This document shows, one piece after another, positions 24,173 through 32,731 of a stretch of DNA of 42,042 nt (its first letter is position 1; every line of letters begins with the position of its first letter). A program made the translations under genes and the position numbers. The notes beneath the pieces are model-generated. The model saw only the letters and a program-made list of their open reading frames with translations, did not search any database and was not told the DNA's origin. This DNA comes from Candidatus Saccharimonadota bacterium (GTDB lineage: Bacteria; Patescibacteriota; Saccharimonadia; Saccharimonadales; JAICHO01): positions 1-42,042 of the forward strand of contig JAICHO010000005.1 of NCBI GenBank assembly GCA_025924835.1, given 5' to 3'.

Positions 24173-24955
24173 TCAAGCAATATCCTCTGCCATACTCCAT
24201 AAGCTTTGAAATTGGGCACAAAATAACTGAGCCGCCGCCGGATTATCTGTCAAAATACTGAGCCGATTTTCCGTGTCCTCCGGACTACTAAATGTAATGC
24301 AAACTCTGGTATGATCGATGACAAAAAAATGAAACCCGCGTGCTTGTTTATAGTATCGTAGTCGTACACCAATGCGTTGCCATTTGCTGATAATATGCTG
24401 GTTACTAATCTTGTGCTGTTGGACAATGTGTTTGACACTTACCCCACGCTTAATTGTTGCCCGCTGGGTGCTTTCCAGCTTTTCAGAGAAGGCAATGCCA
24501 ATAGAATAAAGCCAAATCTCATGTTTTGCTTGATTAGCTAGCCGCAGATACGCGTCATATAACGCCTGCCGCCCAATAATAATTTCTAATTGGTCAGTTG
24601 AACCCTTCTGCGATATAACACTATGAATAAGTTGCTGCAGGTCTTTTTCTGTAGCTTGAAAAGAAGATTTTAAACCGGTGGATAATGGCAACGCCTCAAA
24701 AGCCCGTGGTCGTCCAGGCAAGCGACGCACCAAACGGTGTTTTTCCAAATCATAAAATAGTCGATACTCAGCCGAAGGAAAATCGTACGTATAGCTGGCT
24801 GCCCGTTGGGCAGTTAACTTGCCTTTTTGATGAAGCAGCTCATACAAATGAACGGCCTGAACACTAAGTCCAATTCGCCGTAAATACTCCTGTTCTTCCA
24901 GGCTGAGCCTGAACTTCTTGCTCGCCACAACTATTTCTTTCTGATTCTTCTGCAT
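24173..24955 (-). CDS. TrmB-family transcriptional regulator
   Basis: A 260-residue protein with an N-terminal winged helix (about 15-95, including SVQAVHLYELLHQKGKLTAQRA and the wing RRLPGRPRAFEALP). A coiled linker (about 100-120) and a PLD-like C-terminal effector domain (about 130-250, EIIIGRQALYDAYLRLANQAKHEIWLYSIG) follow. This is the TrmB plan, whose members bind sugars or other ligands and repress or activate nearby genes. A TTG at 24973 is possible, but the ATG at 24955 is preferred. A perfect 14-bp inverted repeat begins at this start codon and covers the divergent methyltransferase promoter, suggesting autoregulation. Confidence 0.78.
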   Translation of the reverse strand: MQKNQKEIVVASKKFRLSLEEQEYLRRIGLSVQAVHLYELLHQKGKLTAQRAASYTYDFPSAEYRLFYDLEKHRLVRRLPGRPRAFEALPLSTGLKSSFQATEKDLQQLIHSVISQKGSTDQLEIIIGRQALYDAYLRLANQAKHEIWLYSIGIAFSEKLESTQRATIKRGVSVKHIVQQHKISNQHIISKWQRIGVRLRYYKQARGFHFFVIDHTRVCITFSSPEDTENRLSILTDNPAAAQLFCAQFQSLWSMAEDIA

Positions 24956-24988
24956 ATATATTTTAACAAACAAATGTTAAAATATATA
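24955..24988. promoter_or_regulatory. Operator-like 14-bp perfect inverted repeat
   Basis: TATATATTTTAACA (24955-24968) and its exact complement TGTTAAAATATATA (24975-24988) flank a 6-nt spacer AACAAA. On the plus strand, TTTAAC (24962-24967), 17 nt and TATAAT (24985-24990) form a promoter inside the repeat. On the minus strand it abuts the TrmB start codon. This is the expected place for a binding site of the regulator. Confidence 0.75.
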
Positions 24989-25087
24989 ATAAAATTATTT
25001 ACTACTAAAAGCAACAGCGTTATACTCGGTTACGGTGAGATTACTTGGGCTGGCTTAAGGCTTATAATTAACGAGGAGAATCTAACA

Positions 25088-25957
25088 ATGACAAAAACTA
25101 CGCTCGACAATACATCTTACGCTTGGAAGCAAATATCGGAAAACTGGCAGACTTATTTCTTCCCGCCAAGCCGCCCTTCCGAACAAGAAGTTGCTACCTA
25201 CATGGAATGGTTAACGGAAATATCTGCTGGCAAGCCAGGTTTAAAGGCGCTCGTACTGGGAGCGACACCTGAATTACGCGATGCTTTAAATCAGCTCCAC
25301 TTCACAACCCACGCCATAGATATCAATATGGAGATGATTTTAGCTCTGAACGGCCTAGTGGAACACAAGAACCCGGAAGAAGTGCTCATACGCGCGAATT
25401 GGCTTGATAACCCCCTGCAGGAATCATATTTTGATGTCGTACTAGGTGATGCTGTGTTTGCGAACGTGCCGTGGGAAAAGCGCAAAGACTTTTACGAAGA
25501 AATCGTCAGACTACTAAAACCCGGGGGTTATTATCTTAGCCGTACCTTTTATGCGCCTGAAAAAAGGCGTTATGAAAACATTGATGATATTTTGGCGGCG
25601 TTTGCTAAAAAGAAAGCCTCAAACCGTACGGCTATAGAGCTTGTATTTGAACTACAGCTGTTTACGCATGATCCCACAGACCGTCTAGGATCCATGGAAA
25701 AAGTGCGTGGCGTCATGGAAAAAATCCATGGAACAGATGGCTTTGCATTTGATAGCCAAGATCTTAATCAAACACTTGAGATTGTTTGGAGCTATTGGGT
25801 GGGCGATGCCCTCTCCAAAAAGGTGTGGATTTATCCCTTTCAAAAAGAGGAAGAAGAAGAATATAAACGATACTTCAGCACAGAAAGGAAGTTCTCGGCC
25901 ACCGACCAGCCATATGGAGAACTAACACCAATGTATTTACTCAAAGAAAAGGATTAA
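25088..25957 (+). CDS. SAM-dependent methyltransferase (class I)
   Basis: A 289-residue class I methyltransferase fold. Motif I appears as KALVLGATPELRDAL, motif II acidic end as HAIDINMEMI, motif IV as FDVVLGDAVFANVPW, and motif V/VI as EIVRLLKPGGYYLSRTFY. Substrate is not readable; the variant motif I (LGATPE) is common in small-molecule methyltransferases. The start at 25088 is set by a Shine-Dalgarno (GAGGAG, 9 nt). A longer in-frame extension upstream overlaps the operator and is rejected. A second TATACT box lies near 25021. An alpha/beta hydrolase follows 7 bp downstream, and the divergent TrmB regulator probably controls both. Confidence 0.85.
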   Translation: MTKTTLDNTSYAWKQISENWQTYFFPPSRPSEQEVATYMEWLTEISAGKPGLKALVLGATPELRDALNQLHFTTHAIDINMEMILALNGLVEHKNPEEVLIRANWLDNPLQESYFDVVLGDAVFANVPWEKRKDFYEEIVRLLKPGGYYLSRTFYAPEKRRYENIDDILAAFAKKKASNRTAIELVFELQLFTHDPTDRLGSMEKVRGVMEKIHGTDGFAFDSQDLNQTLEIVWSYWVGDALSKKVWIYPFQKEEEEEYKRYFSTERKFSATDQPYGELTPMYLLKEKD

Positions 25958-25964
25958 GTTCCAC

Positions 25965-26858
25965 ATGGCTGATAAGGCAGTTACAGAAGATAGCCCCAGT
26001 AATGCCCTTCTTGGGCAACTCGTTAGAATTCCTACATCTGACGGGCTTGAGCTTCAGGGACTTTTATATAAGCCATCACAAAAAACAAATAAAATTTTAG
26101 TACATTTACATGGCTGGACCGGGAATTTTTATGAAAATGTCTTTTTAGATTACATTGCACGGGCATGTCTGGCTCAAGGTTATTCATTTTTAAGTTTTAA
26201 CACTAGAGGTGCAGGATTTGTGCAAGAGTTTTTGAAGAAGAAGGATGGCACGGTAGAGTACATAAAAATTGGCGGTAGTCTAGAGAGGTTTGAAGACTGC
26301 TTGATTGACATTGATGCAGTCATCAATTTTTTAGAAGCAGAAGGTTATAGCCAATTTATACTAGAAGGACACAGTACGGGATGCCAAAAAGCCGCCTACT
26401 ACACTGTTAACTCTCATAATCCTCATGTGAAGGGTTTAGTATTTTTAGAACCCGCTGATGACCCATCTATAGTTAAAAAAATACTTGCTGACCGGTATGA
26501 AGAAGCAATGAAGTACGCCAGAAGCGTCCTACCAGACCAGCCCATGCCGGACTGGATACCATTTGGCGTTAGGTTAAGCGCACAAAAATTTTTAAGCATT
26601 GCCGATCCGCACTCTACCGAAGGAGGTATACTACATCTACCTGCTGACCTTGGTTTTATACAAAATTTAGTTTGCCCGCTGTTGGCTATATCCGCGGAGA
26701 ATTCTGAGTACCAAGAAGCGACCACGATGCAAAAACGGTTGTGTGAAGTCGTAAAGGCGACTGAAACGCATATAATCCCAGACTCGGGACATTGGTTTTT
26801 TGACCATGAAAAAGAAACGGCAGACCTAATTGGTGACTGGTTGGTAAATTTACCCTAG
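25965..26858 (+). CDS. Alpha/beta hydrolase (DUF1749-like)
   Basis: A 297-residue alpha/beta hydrolase: the oxyanion-region HLHGWTGNFYEN (48-59), nucleophile Ser137 in the elbow GHSTG, and the catalytic His near the end in DSGHWFFDHE. An acid is expected in the strand before it (around LLAISAENSEY). The FNTRGAGF string and overall length resemble the DUF1749/UPF0613 type. No signal peptide, so it is cytoplasmic. It is probably translated from AAAGGA 11 nt upstream of the ATG, on the same transcript as the methyltransferase. Base composition is slightly more AT-rich than neighbours. The substrate is unknown. Confidence 0.82.
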   Translation: MADKAVTEDSPSNALLGQLVRIPTSDGLELQGLLYKPSQKTNKILVHLHGWTGNFYENVFLDYIARACLAQGYSFLSFNTRGAGFVQEFLKKKDGTVEYIKIGGSLERFEDCLIDIDAVINFLEAEGYSQFILEGHSTGCQKAAYYTVNSHNPHVKGLVFLEPADDPSIVKKILADRYEEAMKYARSVLPDQPMPDWIPFGVRLSAQKFLSIADPHSTEGGILHLPADLGFIQNLVCPLLAISAENSEYQEATTMQKRLCEVVKATETHIIPDSGHWFFDHEKETADLIGDWLVNLP

Positions 26859-26919
26859 CTTATTTCAATTTAGACCAAGCATTGGCTTTAATATTACCGC
26901 TCAAACTAACTTCAATATG

Positions 26920-27384
26920 CTAGGAAATGTGGGTGATTTTGTAGGTTGTAGTGTCCGTTGGTATACGGATTTCTACTTCTTCGCCGACTTTTTTACCAAG
27001 GAGTATCTGACCAATAGGAGATTCGTCTGATATTTTGCCATTTAATGGATCGGCTTCTACTGTGCCTACGACCTGAAATTCTTTGGTCTTACCGCTGGTT
27101 TCGCTCTGGAGCTTAACGATGCTGCCGATCTGGACCTTGCTATCGCCAGTGGGTTTTTTAATGATTTCCACGTTTTGCAAAATGTGTTCAATTTCGCTGA
27201 TGCGGTTTTCCAAGCGTTCGTGTTCCTGGCGGGCTGATTGATATTCGGCGTTTTCTGCCAAATCACCAAATTCACGAGCTGTCTTGATGTTTTCGGCGAC
27301 GGGGCCACGCTGCGCGGTTAAATCGGCCAGTTCTTTTTGTAGTTCGGCTACCCCGTCTTTGGTAAGTAAAAAGGACTTTTTCAT
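26920..27384 (-). CDS. greA: Transcription elongation factor GreA
   Basis: GreA rescues backtracked RNA polymerase by stimulating RNA cleavage. The 154-residue protein has the N-terminal coiled coil with the acidic tip (IKTAREFGDLAENAEYQSA; the D and E of GDLAENAEY are catalytic). It also has the C-terminal FKBP-like domain with SDESPIGQILLGKKVGEEV. The ATG at 27384 follows AAGG by 7 nt; an in-frame GTG two codons upstream would overlap that site and is rejected. A TGG-TATAAT box lies 62 nt upstream in the gap to proS. Confidence 0.96.
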   Translation of the reverse strand: MKKSFLLTKDGVAELQKELADLTAQRGPVAENIKTAREFGDLAENAEYQSARQEHERLENRISEIEHILQNVEIIKKPTGDSKVQIGSIVKLQSETSGKTKEFQVVGTVEADPLNGKISDESPIGQILLGKKVGEEVEIRIPTDTTTYKITHIS

Positions 27385-27445
27385 AGGCACCTTGTTTATA
27401 CTCCTTAAATTAACACAAACAGATCTAGGTCACTCGGATGCGCTG

Positions 27446-27454
27446 ATTATACCA
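27446..27454 (-). promoter_or_regulatory. Extended -10 promoter of greA
   Basis: TGG-TATAAT on the minus strand, just after the proS stop, about 61 nt before the greA start. Confidence 0.55.
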
Positions 27455-27463
27455 GCCAATTTT

Positions 27464-29161
27464 TTAAGTCGCTAGGGTTTTTATTATTTCGTCGGCGCTC
27501 ATCATCATTACTTCCGGTTCGGTGCGTTTTTTTATCTCATACAGAGTATGTTCTAGCGTTTTATCACTAACGACAACTCTGTATGGGATGCCCAACAGAT
27601 CCGCGTCTGCAAACTTTTCGCCGGCTCTGACGTCACGATCATCATATAACACGCTAACGTTTTGTGTCTGTAATTTTTCGTAGAGCTCGTCGGCTGCTTG
27701 TATCACGCCGGGGCTTTCCCCTAATCGTGCCAAATATACTCTTGCCGGCGCGATATTTTCTGGCCAGATTATTCCTCTTTCATCGTGATGGGCTTCCACG
27801 ACGGCTGCCATGCTGCGGCCAATCCCAAAACCGTAACAACCCATATAATACTTTTGCTTTACGCCCTTTTCGTCGGTATATTCAGCTCCCTGCATTAAGT
27901 TTGTGTAATGATAGCCAAGCTGAAAAATATTACCGACTTCAAAGCCTCGTTTTTCAACTAACTTGCCTTTGCCTTCCAAGGCTTCATAGCCAGGTTTAGC
28001 CAGCGCAATGTCATAAAATTGTTCCGGCTCAGGGACATCGCGGCCAAAGTTCACATTAATGGTGTGAAAGTTTGTATGGTTAGCTCCAACTTCAAAGTTT
28101 TTACGTCCGCGGACGGATTCATCAAGTATTATTTTTACTTCTTTGGGAAGATTAAGAAAACCAGCATATCCAACATCTGCCTTGGTAACACGCTTGACTG
28201 TTTCTGGAGAGGCTAATTGAAAATCTACACCTCCTAAAATATGTCGTAGCTTGGTTTCGTTGATGTCGTATTCACCCATGACTGCGGCTGCAATAACTTC
28301 GCCGGTAATTGTTTCAAACAGGATGGTCTTGGTTGTTTTTTCTACTGGAATATTAAGAAATTTGGCCAGCTCTTCAACACCAATTATGCCTTTGCCCTCT
28401 ACTTCTTCCATTGGCTTGAGCTCTTCATCACTATCTTCCTGATATTTGGCAAATGTAGCGATGTCTTCATGCGCCGTGTATGTGCCATCTTCGCTTACAA
28501 AATAGCGGCTTTCACCGTTATCACCGGCCGCAATGAATTCGTGACAGTACTCACCGCCGATATAGCCGTTATCGGCTGCTACAACATCAAACTGCAGGCC
28601 GAGTTCTTCGCAAATAGCGCTGTAAGCATCCCACATTTTTTGGTATATCTCTTGGAATTGAGCTTCTGTACTAAAACTGTACGCGTCTTTCATGACAAAT
28701 TCACGTACTCTGAGCAAGCCCCCACGAGCGCGGGCTTCATCACGGAACTTCATGGCAAACTGGTACATGTTAAACGGCAAATCTTTGTAGCTAATGTTAA
28801 ACTTGCGCACCAGGTCTACGGCCATTTCTTCGGCCGTCCCCCCTAGAGCAAACTCGGCTTCGCGGCGGTCTTTAATTTTCATTAATTCAAATCCCGTCGT
28901 ATTGGTGCGGTTGGTTTCTTTCCAGAGCTCAAGAGGGTGCAAGACCGGCATTAGCAACTCCTGGGCACCCGATGCATCCATGTGCTTGCGCACAATTTCA
29001 ATAATCTTATCGTGAACTTTAAGGCCAAGCGGTAATAAGTAGTACCGCCCGGCGGTGGACTCCCTGATATAGCCAGCCTGCGTCAGTAGCCGATGAGACG
29101 GAATAACGTAATCTGTCCCTTCCGTTTTTGAAGTTCGTCCGAATAGCTTTGATAGTCTCAT
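27464..29161 (-). CDS. proS: Prolyl-tRNA synthetase, bacterial type with editing domain
   Basis: ProRS charges tRNA-Pro. The 565-residue protein has class II motif 1 (about 40-75), motif 2 around FAMKFRDEARARGGLLRVREF, the bacterial insertion/editing domain (about 230-390), and motif 3 GCYGFGIGRSMAAVVE, then the anticodon domain. Length and the insertion mark the bacterial form. It starts with a Shine-Dalgarno (AAAGGA) 27 bp after proB, so proB-proS form one operon. Confidence 0.97.
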   Translation of the reverse strand: MRLSKLFGRTSKTEGTDYVIPSHRLLTQAGYIRESTAGRYYLLPLGLKVHDKIIEIVRKHMDASGAQELLMPVLHPLELWKETNRTNTTGFELMKIKDRREAEFALGGTAEEMAVDLVRKFNISYKDLPFNMYQFAMKFRDEARARGGLLRVREFVMKDAYSFSTEAQFQEIYQKMWDAYSAICEELGLQFDVVAADNGYIGGEYCHEFIAAGDNGESRYFVSEDGTYTAHEDIATFAKYQEDSDEELKPMEEVEGKGIIGVEELAKFLNIPVEKTTKTILFETITGEVIAAAVMGEYDINETKLRHILGGVDFQLASPETVKRVTKADVGYAGFLNLPKEVKIILDESVRGRKNFEVGANHTNFHTINVNFGRDVPEPEQFYDIALAKPGYEALEGKGKLVEKRGFEVGNIFQLGYHYTNLMQGAEYTDEKGVKQKYYMGCYGFGIGRSMAAVVEAHHDERGIIWPENIAPARVYLARLGESPGVIQAADELYEKLQTQNVSVLYDDRDVRAGEKFADADLLGIPYRVVVSDKTLEHTLYEIKKRTEPEVMMMSADEIIKTLAT

Positions 29162-29188
29162 AGTTTTCCTTTCTTACATAGTACCGGT

Positions 29189-29950
29189 TTATTTCTTAGC
29201 CTCAAAATGCGTTCCGGCCTTTCCAATGAGTACATCTTGAAGTGATTGATTGGCGGCGGCAATATGAACATCAATGCCAGCTTTGGCGGCTTGGGTTGCT
29301 GCATGCACCTTACTCAACATACCTCCGCGTCCTTGCCGGCTTATGTCGACCCTGATGCAAGCCTTGGCCATTTCCCATGCTTTTTGATTAGCCGCGACGC
29401 GCTTTACTAATTGGCCTTGCGCCAGTAATCCATGTTGATCTGTTAAGAGCAGTAAGATTGAGGCTTTGACGATTATGGCAATGTGCGCCGCTAGCCCATC
29501 ATTGTCACCTCCATAAGATAATTTGGCCAATTCGGTATCACTAAGAGCGTCATTTTCATTCACGACACTGATAATGCCATGCCGCAAATTACCTTCTAAG
29601 GCTGCCCGCAAGCTGAGGCCCTCAGTGGGGTCATCAACCTCGCGGTGCGTAACCAGCAACTGTCCGCCAATAAGTCTATAGCGCCATAAAGCCACCTGCC
29701 ATGCGCTAAACGCGGTGGCACTACCAATCATGGCAAGTGTCCGACTGTCGGCTAATGTTTGCTCTGCTTTTTGCTTGTGCCATATGTATTTGCCTGCTGC
29801 CACAGATCCAGAGCTGACTATTATGATGTCGTAGTTACCATAGATAGTTACCAAAGCAGCGGCGTAGCGACGCAGGCCTGCCATATCCATTCCTTGCCTA
29901 TTTGCCACCCCCGAAGAACCGTATTTCACAACTATTACTTCTCTCTTCAT
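29189..29950 (-). CDS. proB: Glutamate 5-kinase without PUA domain
   Basis: Glutamate 5-kinase phosphorylates glutamate, the first step of proline synthesis. The 253-residue amino-acid kinase has VVKYGSS (N-terminal phosphate loop), IIIVSSGSVAAGK, and the glutamate-binding VVNENDALS. The GGDND metal/nucleotide motif, LLLTDQHGL and the RGGMLSKVHAA loop follow. The C-terminal PUA domain of E. coli ProB is missing, as in some bacteria. No proA or proC is visible. The start at 29950 is set by GAGGA about 8 nt upstream. A strong terminator lies just upstream of the gene, and proS follows 27 bp downstream. Confidence 0.85.
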   Translation of the reverse strand: MKREVIVVKYGSSGVANRQGMDMAGLRRYAAALVTIYGNYDIIIVSSGSVAAGKYIWHKQKAEQTLADSRTLAMIGSATAFSAWQVALWRYRLIGGQLLVTHREVDDPTEGLSLRAALEGNLRHGIISVVNENDALSDTELAKLSYGGDNDGLAAHIAIIVKASILLLLTDQHGLLAQGQLVKRVAANQKAWEMAKACIRVDISRQGRGGMLSKVHAATQAAKAGIDVHIAAANQSLQDVLIGKAGTHFEAKK

Positions 29951-29980
29951 TTTATATTTCCTCTTCATTAGCATCAGCAC

Positions 29981-30002
29981 AAAAAAAACGGCCCGGAGGC
30001 CG
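29981..30002 (-). terminator. Intrinsic terminator of the rpsB-CPBP operon, directly before proB
   Basis: On the minus strand CGGCC-TCCG-GGCCG is followed by eight T residues, a textbook intrinsic terminator with a UNCG-type tetraloop. It lies 120 bp past the CPBP stop and only about 30 nt upstream of the proB start, so it could also act as an attenuator. Confidence 0.85.
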
Positions 30003-30122
30003 CTTTATTGCTGATTGTTTCTTTAATTTAGGTAGATTTAACAAAGCCTCCGGTGACAAATCGGGGCTGGCGGCAAGTTGAAGTAATCTTTCTGAGCTAA
30101 ACTCATAAATGCTACTATAACA

Positions 30123-30899
30123 TTATTTAAAATACTGAACAACATTAAACAATAATACAAAAGCCAAGCCGTTTTTGATCATATGGATACCTATGCCCGG
30201 CCAGAGGCTGCCGGTTTTTTCCCTGACATAACACAGGACCACAGAGAGGATAAAGGTATCTATGGCTGCTATCCATAACAAACCGCTCTTGCCACCCTCC
30301 CCCAAGTGAGCGGCTGCGAATAACGCGCTGGTAATCAGCGCCGATAAACCGACCGTTAGTTTGGTTTTAAGCCCACTGTATAAAAAGCCGCGCATGACAA
30401 TTTCTTCCGCTATTGGGGGCAGGATTACCAGACTAATAAAAATGGGCAGCAGATCAATGCCTTTGGTAGCGGTATTAAAACCCAGCTCTTGTTTTTGGTC
30501 AGTATTTAACCCCGGCCACAGTTTAGTGGCAATTATGAGGCCGACGATGTACAAAACAAAGTATAGCCCAAATCCCGTTAAAGCACGGAATATATAGCCC
30601 AGTTTGGGCTTATCTAAACCAATGTCTCTAAAGCCAGCTTGGCGATGTTTTAAGAATTTGTACACTAACCATAAGGCTAGGGTCTCGGCGATAGCGACGA
30701 ACAAAAATTGTGCCCAAACGTTATCATTGAGCCAAGCGTCGGCATGTTTCGGGGTCCAGCGCAGCAGGCCGGGAATAACCGCCAGCAAGACTCCGGCCGA
30801 AATTTGCGAGCCAAAATAAATACCGACCGTGATAATAACGGCAGCCCACGGACCATAAAGTCTGGGCCGGGCGTCCGAAGCGTTATGGACATCCTCCAT
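30123..30899 (-). CDS. CPBP family intramembrane metalloprotease
   Basis: A 258-residue polytopic protein (about six to eight TM segments) with the Abi/CPBP signatures: EEIVMRGFLYSG (motif 1, EExxxR), the helix ALFAAAHLG with the conserved His, and a later ENxxLxL-like helix (HMIKNGLAFVL). The family includes CAAX prenyl proteases and bacterial immunity or anti-sigma cleavage proteases. It starts 2 bp after the rseP stop, the last gene before the terminator. Substrate is unknown; the pairing with a site-2 protease suggests regulated intramembrane proteolysis, but this is inference. Confidence 0.88.
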   Translation of the reverse strand: MEDVHNASDARPRLYGPWAAVIITVGIYFGSQISAGVLLAVIPGLLRWTPKHADAWLNDNVWAQFLFVAIAETLALWLVYKFLKHRQAGFRDIGLDKPKLGYIFRALTGFGLYFVLYIVGLIIATKLWPGLNTDQKQELGFNTATKGIDLLPIFISLVILPPIAEEIVMRGFLYSGLKTKLTVGLSALITSALFAAAHLGEGGKSGLLWIAAIDTFILSVVLCYVREKTGSLWPGIGIHMIKNGLAFVLLFNVVQYFK

Positions 30900-30901
30900 A
30901 C

Positions 30902-32026
30902 CTAAAAGAACCTGTGAATATCCACTACCGTGATCAAAACAAACAATACCATCAGCGCCAAAAAGCCCGTGCCATGTATCAGGTCCTCGGTACGTGGCTT
31001 AAGGGGTCTTTTAAGCAGACGGAATAACATAGTCACAAACAGTCGGCCGCCGTCAAGCGCCGGGATGGGTAGTACATTCATGATGGCTAAGGTTAAGGAA
31101 ATAATGGCGATAATCATGAGTATAAACTGGTAGCCCAGTAGGCTGCCTTCTTTAAGTAATACAAATATGCCGACCGGCCCCGATACCTGGGCACTGGCTT
31201 GCGCCGTATTACCTGTGAACAAGCCGGCCAGAGCCGTTCCAAGTCCCTTAAAGGTAAGCACGGTGACTTGCTTAATAAAACCAGCTGCAACCAATGGTGC
31301 TGACCAGCCAGAGCGTTGAACTATGTATTCCGTGGGCGAGATCCCCAAGTATCCGTGCGGTTTAGCTGTTTTTTTGCTGGCTTCTACATCATCACGCGTC
31401 CGTAGACTTGCGTCCACTGTTTTTAATTCGCTGTTTCGTTTTATATTTAGGCGTACGTTTTGACCGGCAAATGCCGATGTAATGGTTGGCAAACTATCCG
31501 CGCTGTCTATAGTAACAGTCTTATCGTTCTGACTAATACTCAGCAGTTGGTCGCGCGGCTGCAAACCAGCCTGGGCAGCCGGACTCCCCGGTTCAATATA
31601 TCCCACTAGAACTTCCTGGCGAACAGTATGCGTATCGCTGCCCGTGGTATATTGATGTTCAATCAGTTTGGGCATGCCAATAAGCGCCAGTAGCGTTAGC
31701 AGTACAAATGCGGTCAGCAGATTCATAAAAACACCAGCCAACATAATATAAACTTTGGTTTTAAGACGTGCCGAGCCATAACTACCGGGTGATTTTTCGG
31801 CGTCATGCTCGCCTTTAAGTTTGACAAAACCACCTAGCGGTAACCAGTTGAGTGTATATGTCGTCCCTTTTCGCTTGGCCAGAATCTTGGCGCGCGGTGG
31901 GAAACCCAGCCCAAATTCTTCTACGTCTACGCCGCTTCGCCTGGCCGTAATAAAATGACCAAACTCGTGCACGACTACCAAACCAATAAATAAGACCAGT
32001 CCCAAGATCAACAGCAATACTGACAT
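30902..32026 (-). CDS. rseP: Site-2 family intramembrane protease RseP/RasP
   Basis: It cleaves membrane-bound anti-sigma factors or signal-peptide remnants within the bilayer. The 374-residue protein has the zinc motif H20-E21-F-G-H24 in TM1, a second conserved region FVKLKGEH, one PDZ domain (about 130-225, GSPAAQAGLQPRDQLLSI), and the NVLPIPALDGGRL motif with the zinc-binding Asp. The start is placed at 32026 (ATG beginning 2 bp past the uppS stop) rather than at an upstream TTG. It lacks cdsA and dxr as upstream neighbours, which usually sit between uppS and rseP. Confidence 0.94.
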   Translation of the reverse strand: MSVLLLILGLVLFIGLVVVHEFGHFITARRSGVDVEEFGLGFPPRAKILAKRKGTTYTLNWLPLGGFVKLKGEHDAEKSPGSYGSARLKTKVYIMLAGVFMNLLTAFVLLTLLALIGMPKLIEHQYTTGSDTHTVRQEVLVGYIEPGSPAAQAGLQPRDQLLSISQNDKTVTIDSADSLPTITSAFAGQNVRLNIKRNSELKTVDASLRTRDDVEASKKTAKPHGYLGISPTEYIVQRSGWSAPLVAAGFIKQVTVLTFKGLGTALAGLFTGNTAQASAQVSGPVGIFVLLKEGSLLGYQFILMIIAIISLTLAIMNVLPIPALDGGRLFVTMLFRLLKRPLKPRTEDLIHGTGFLALMVLFVLITVVDIHRFF

Positions 32027-32027
32027 G

Positions 32028-32723
32028 TTAGGCCCCAAATCTCCTTTGACGTTTAGCAAAATCCTGCAATGCGATTTTCAGATCATTCGGCGTGAATGCC
32101 GGCCATTCCGGTTTGGCAAAATAAAGCTCCGTGTACGCCATACGCCATAACATAAAGTTGCTGATGCGCTGCTCCCCCGACGTTCTGATGGCAAAGTCCA
32201 CGGGTGGAATGTCGGGCTCATACAGATTACTGGCTATGACTTCCGGCGTAATATCTGACGCGGACAATGTACTGCCGATAATCCGTTTAACGGCATCGGT
32301 TATTTCTTGCCAACCGCCATAATTAAGACATAGGGCCAGGGTAGCACGGGTGTTGTTTTGGGTCTTTTCCTCTGCCTGGTCTATAGCCTGTAAGATCTCC
32401 GAATTTAAACGCTCCCTACTGCCCAAGAAGCGGATGCGGATATTTTCTTTATCAAAGATTTTAACCTCATTTTTAGCGACCCAAAGCAGTAATTTCATTA
32501 AATAATCCACCTCTTCTTTTGATCTGTCCCAGTTTTCGGTTGAAAACACAAAGGCCGACACATATTTGATACCAGCGTCAAACGCGGCGCGCGCTATTGT
32601 CTTGAGATTTTCATAGCCTTTGCGATGCCCTTCCAACGGCGGCAAACCCTGGGCAGCGGCCCACCTGCGGTTGCCGTCTAATATAAAACCTACATGAATA
32701 GGCAACGCTAATGTCTCTGGCAT
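32028..32723 (-). CDS. uppS: Undecaprenyl diphosphate synthase
   Basis: UppS extends farnesyl diphosphate with eight cis-isoprene units to form the lipid carrier for cell-wall sugars. The 231-residue protein has the catalytic string FILDGNRRWA with Asp16, the central FSTENW, and the C-terminal DFAIRTSGEQRISNFMLWRMAYTELYF. It lies between frr and rseP. A TATAAT box ends 8 nt before the ATG, in the short gap after frr, without a Shine-Dalgarno. Confidence 0.96.
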   Translation of the reverse strand: MPETLALPIHVGFILDGNRRWAAAQGLPPLEGHRKGYENLKTIARAAFDAGIKYVSAFVFSTENWDRSKEEVDYLMKLLLWVAKNEVKIFDKENIRIRFLGSRERLNSEILQAIDQAEEKTQNNTRATLALCLNYGGWQEITDAVKRIIGSTLSASDITPEVIASNLYEPDIPPVDFAIRTSGEQRISNFMLWRMAYTELYFAKPEWPAFTPNDLKIALQDFAKRQRRFGA

Positions 32724-32731
32724 GTTTAATT

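Noticed and set aside
24956-25087. Extended N-termini for the TrmB regulator (TTG) and the methyltransferase (24974)
   Set aside because: Both would read through the palindromic operator/promoter; the ATG at 24955 and the ATG at 25088 with its Shine-Dalgarno fit better.
26859-26919. Bidirectional terminator between the alpha/beta hydrolase and greA
   Set aside because: Only a 5-bp AGCAT/ATGCT pairing with a large loop and no T tract; not convincing.
28880-28900. T-loop-like string (ATTCAAATCC) suggesting a tRNA
   Set aside because: It lies inside proS coding sequence and no acceptor or anticodon stems are present. No tRNA was found in the window.
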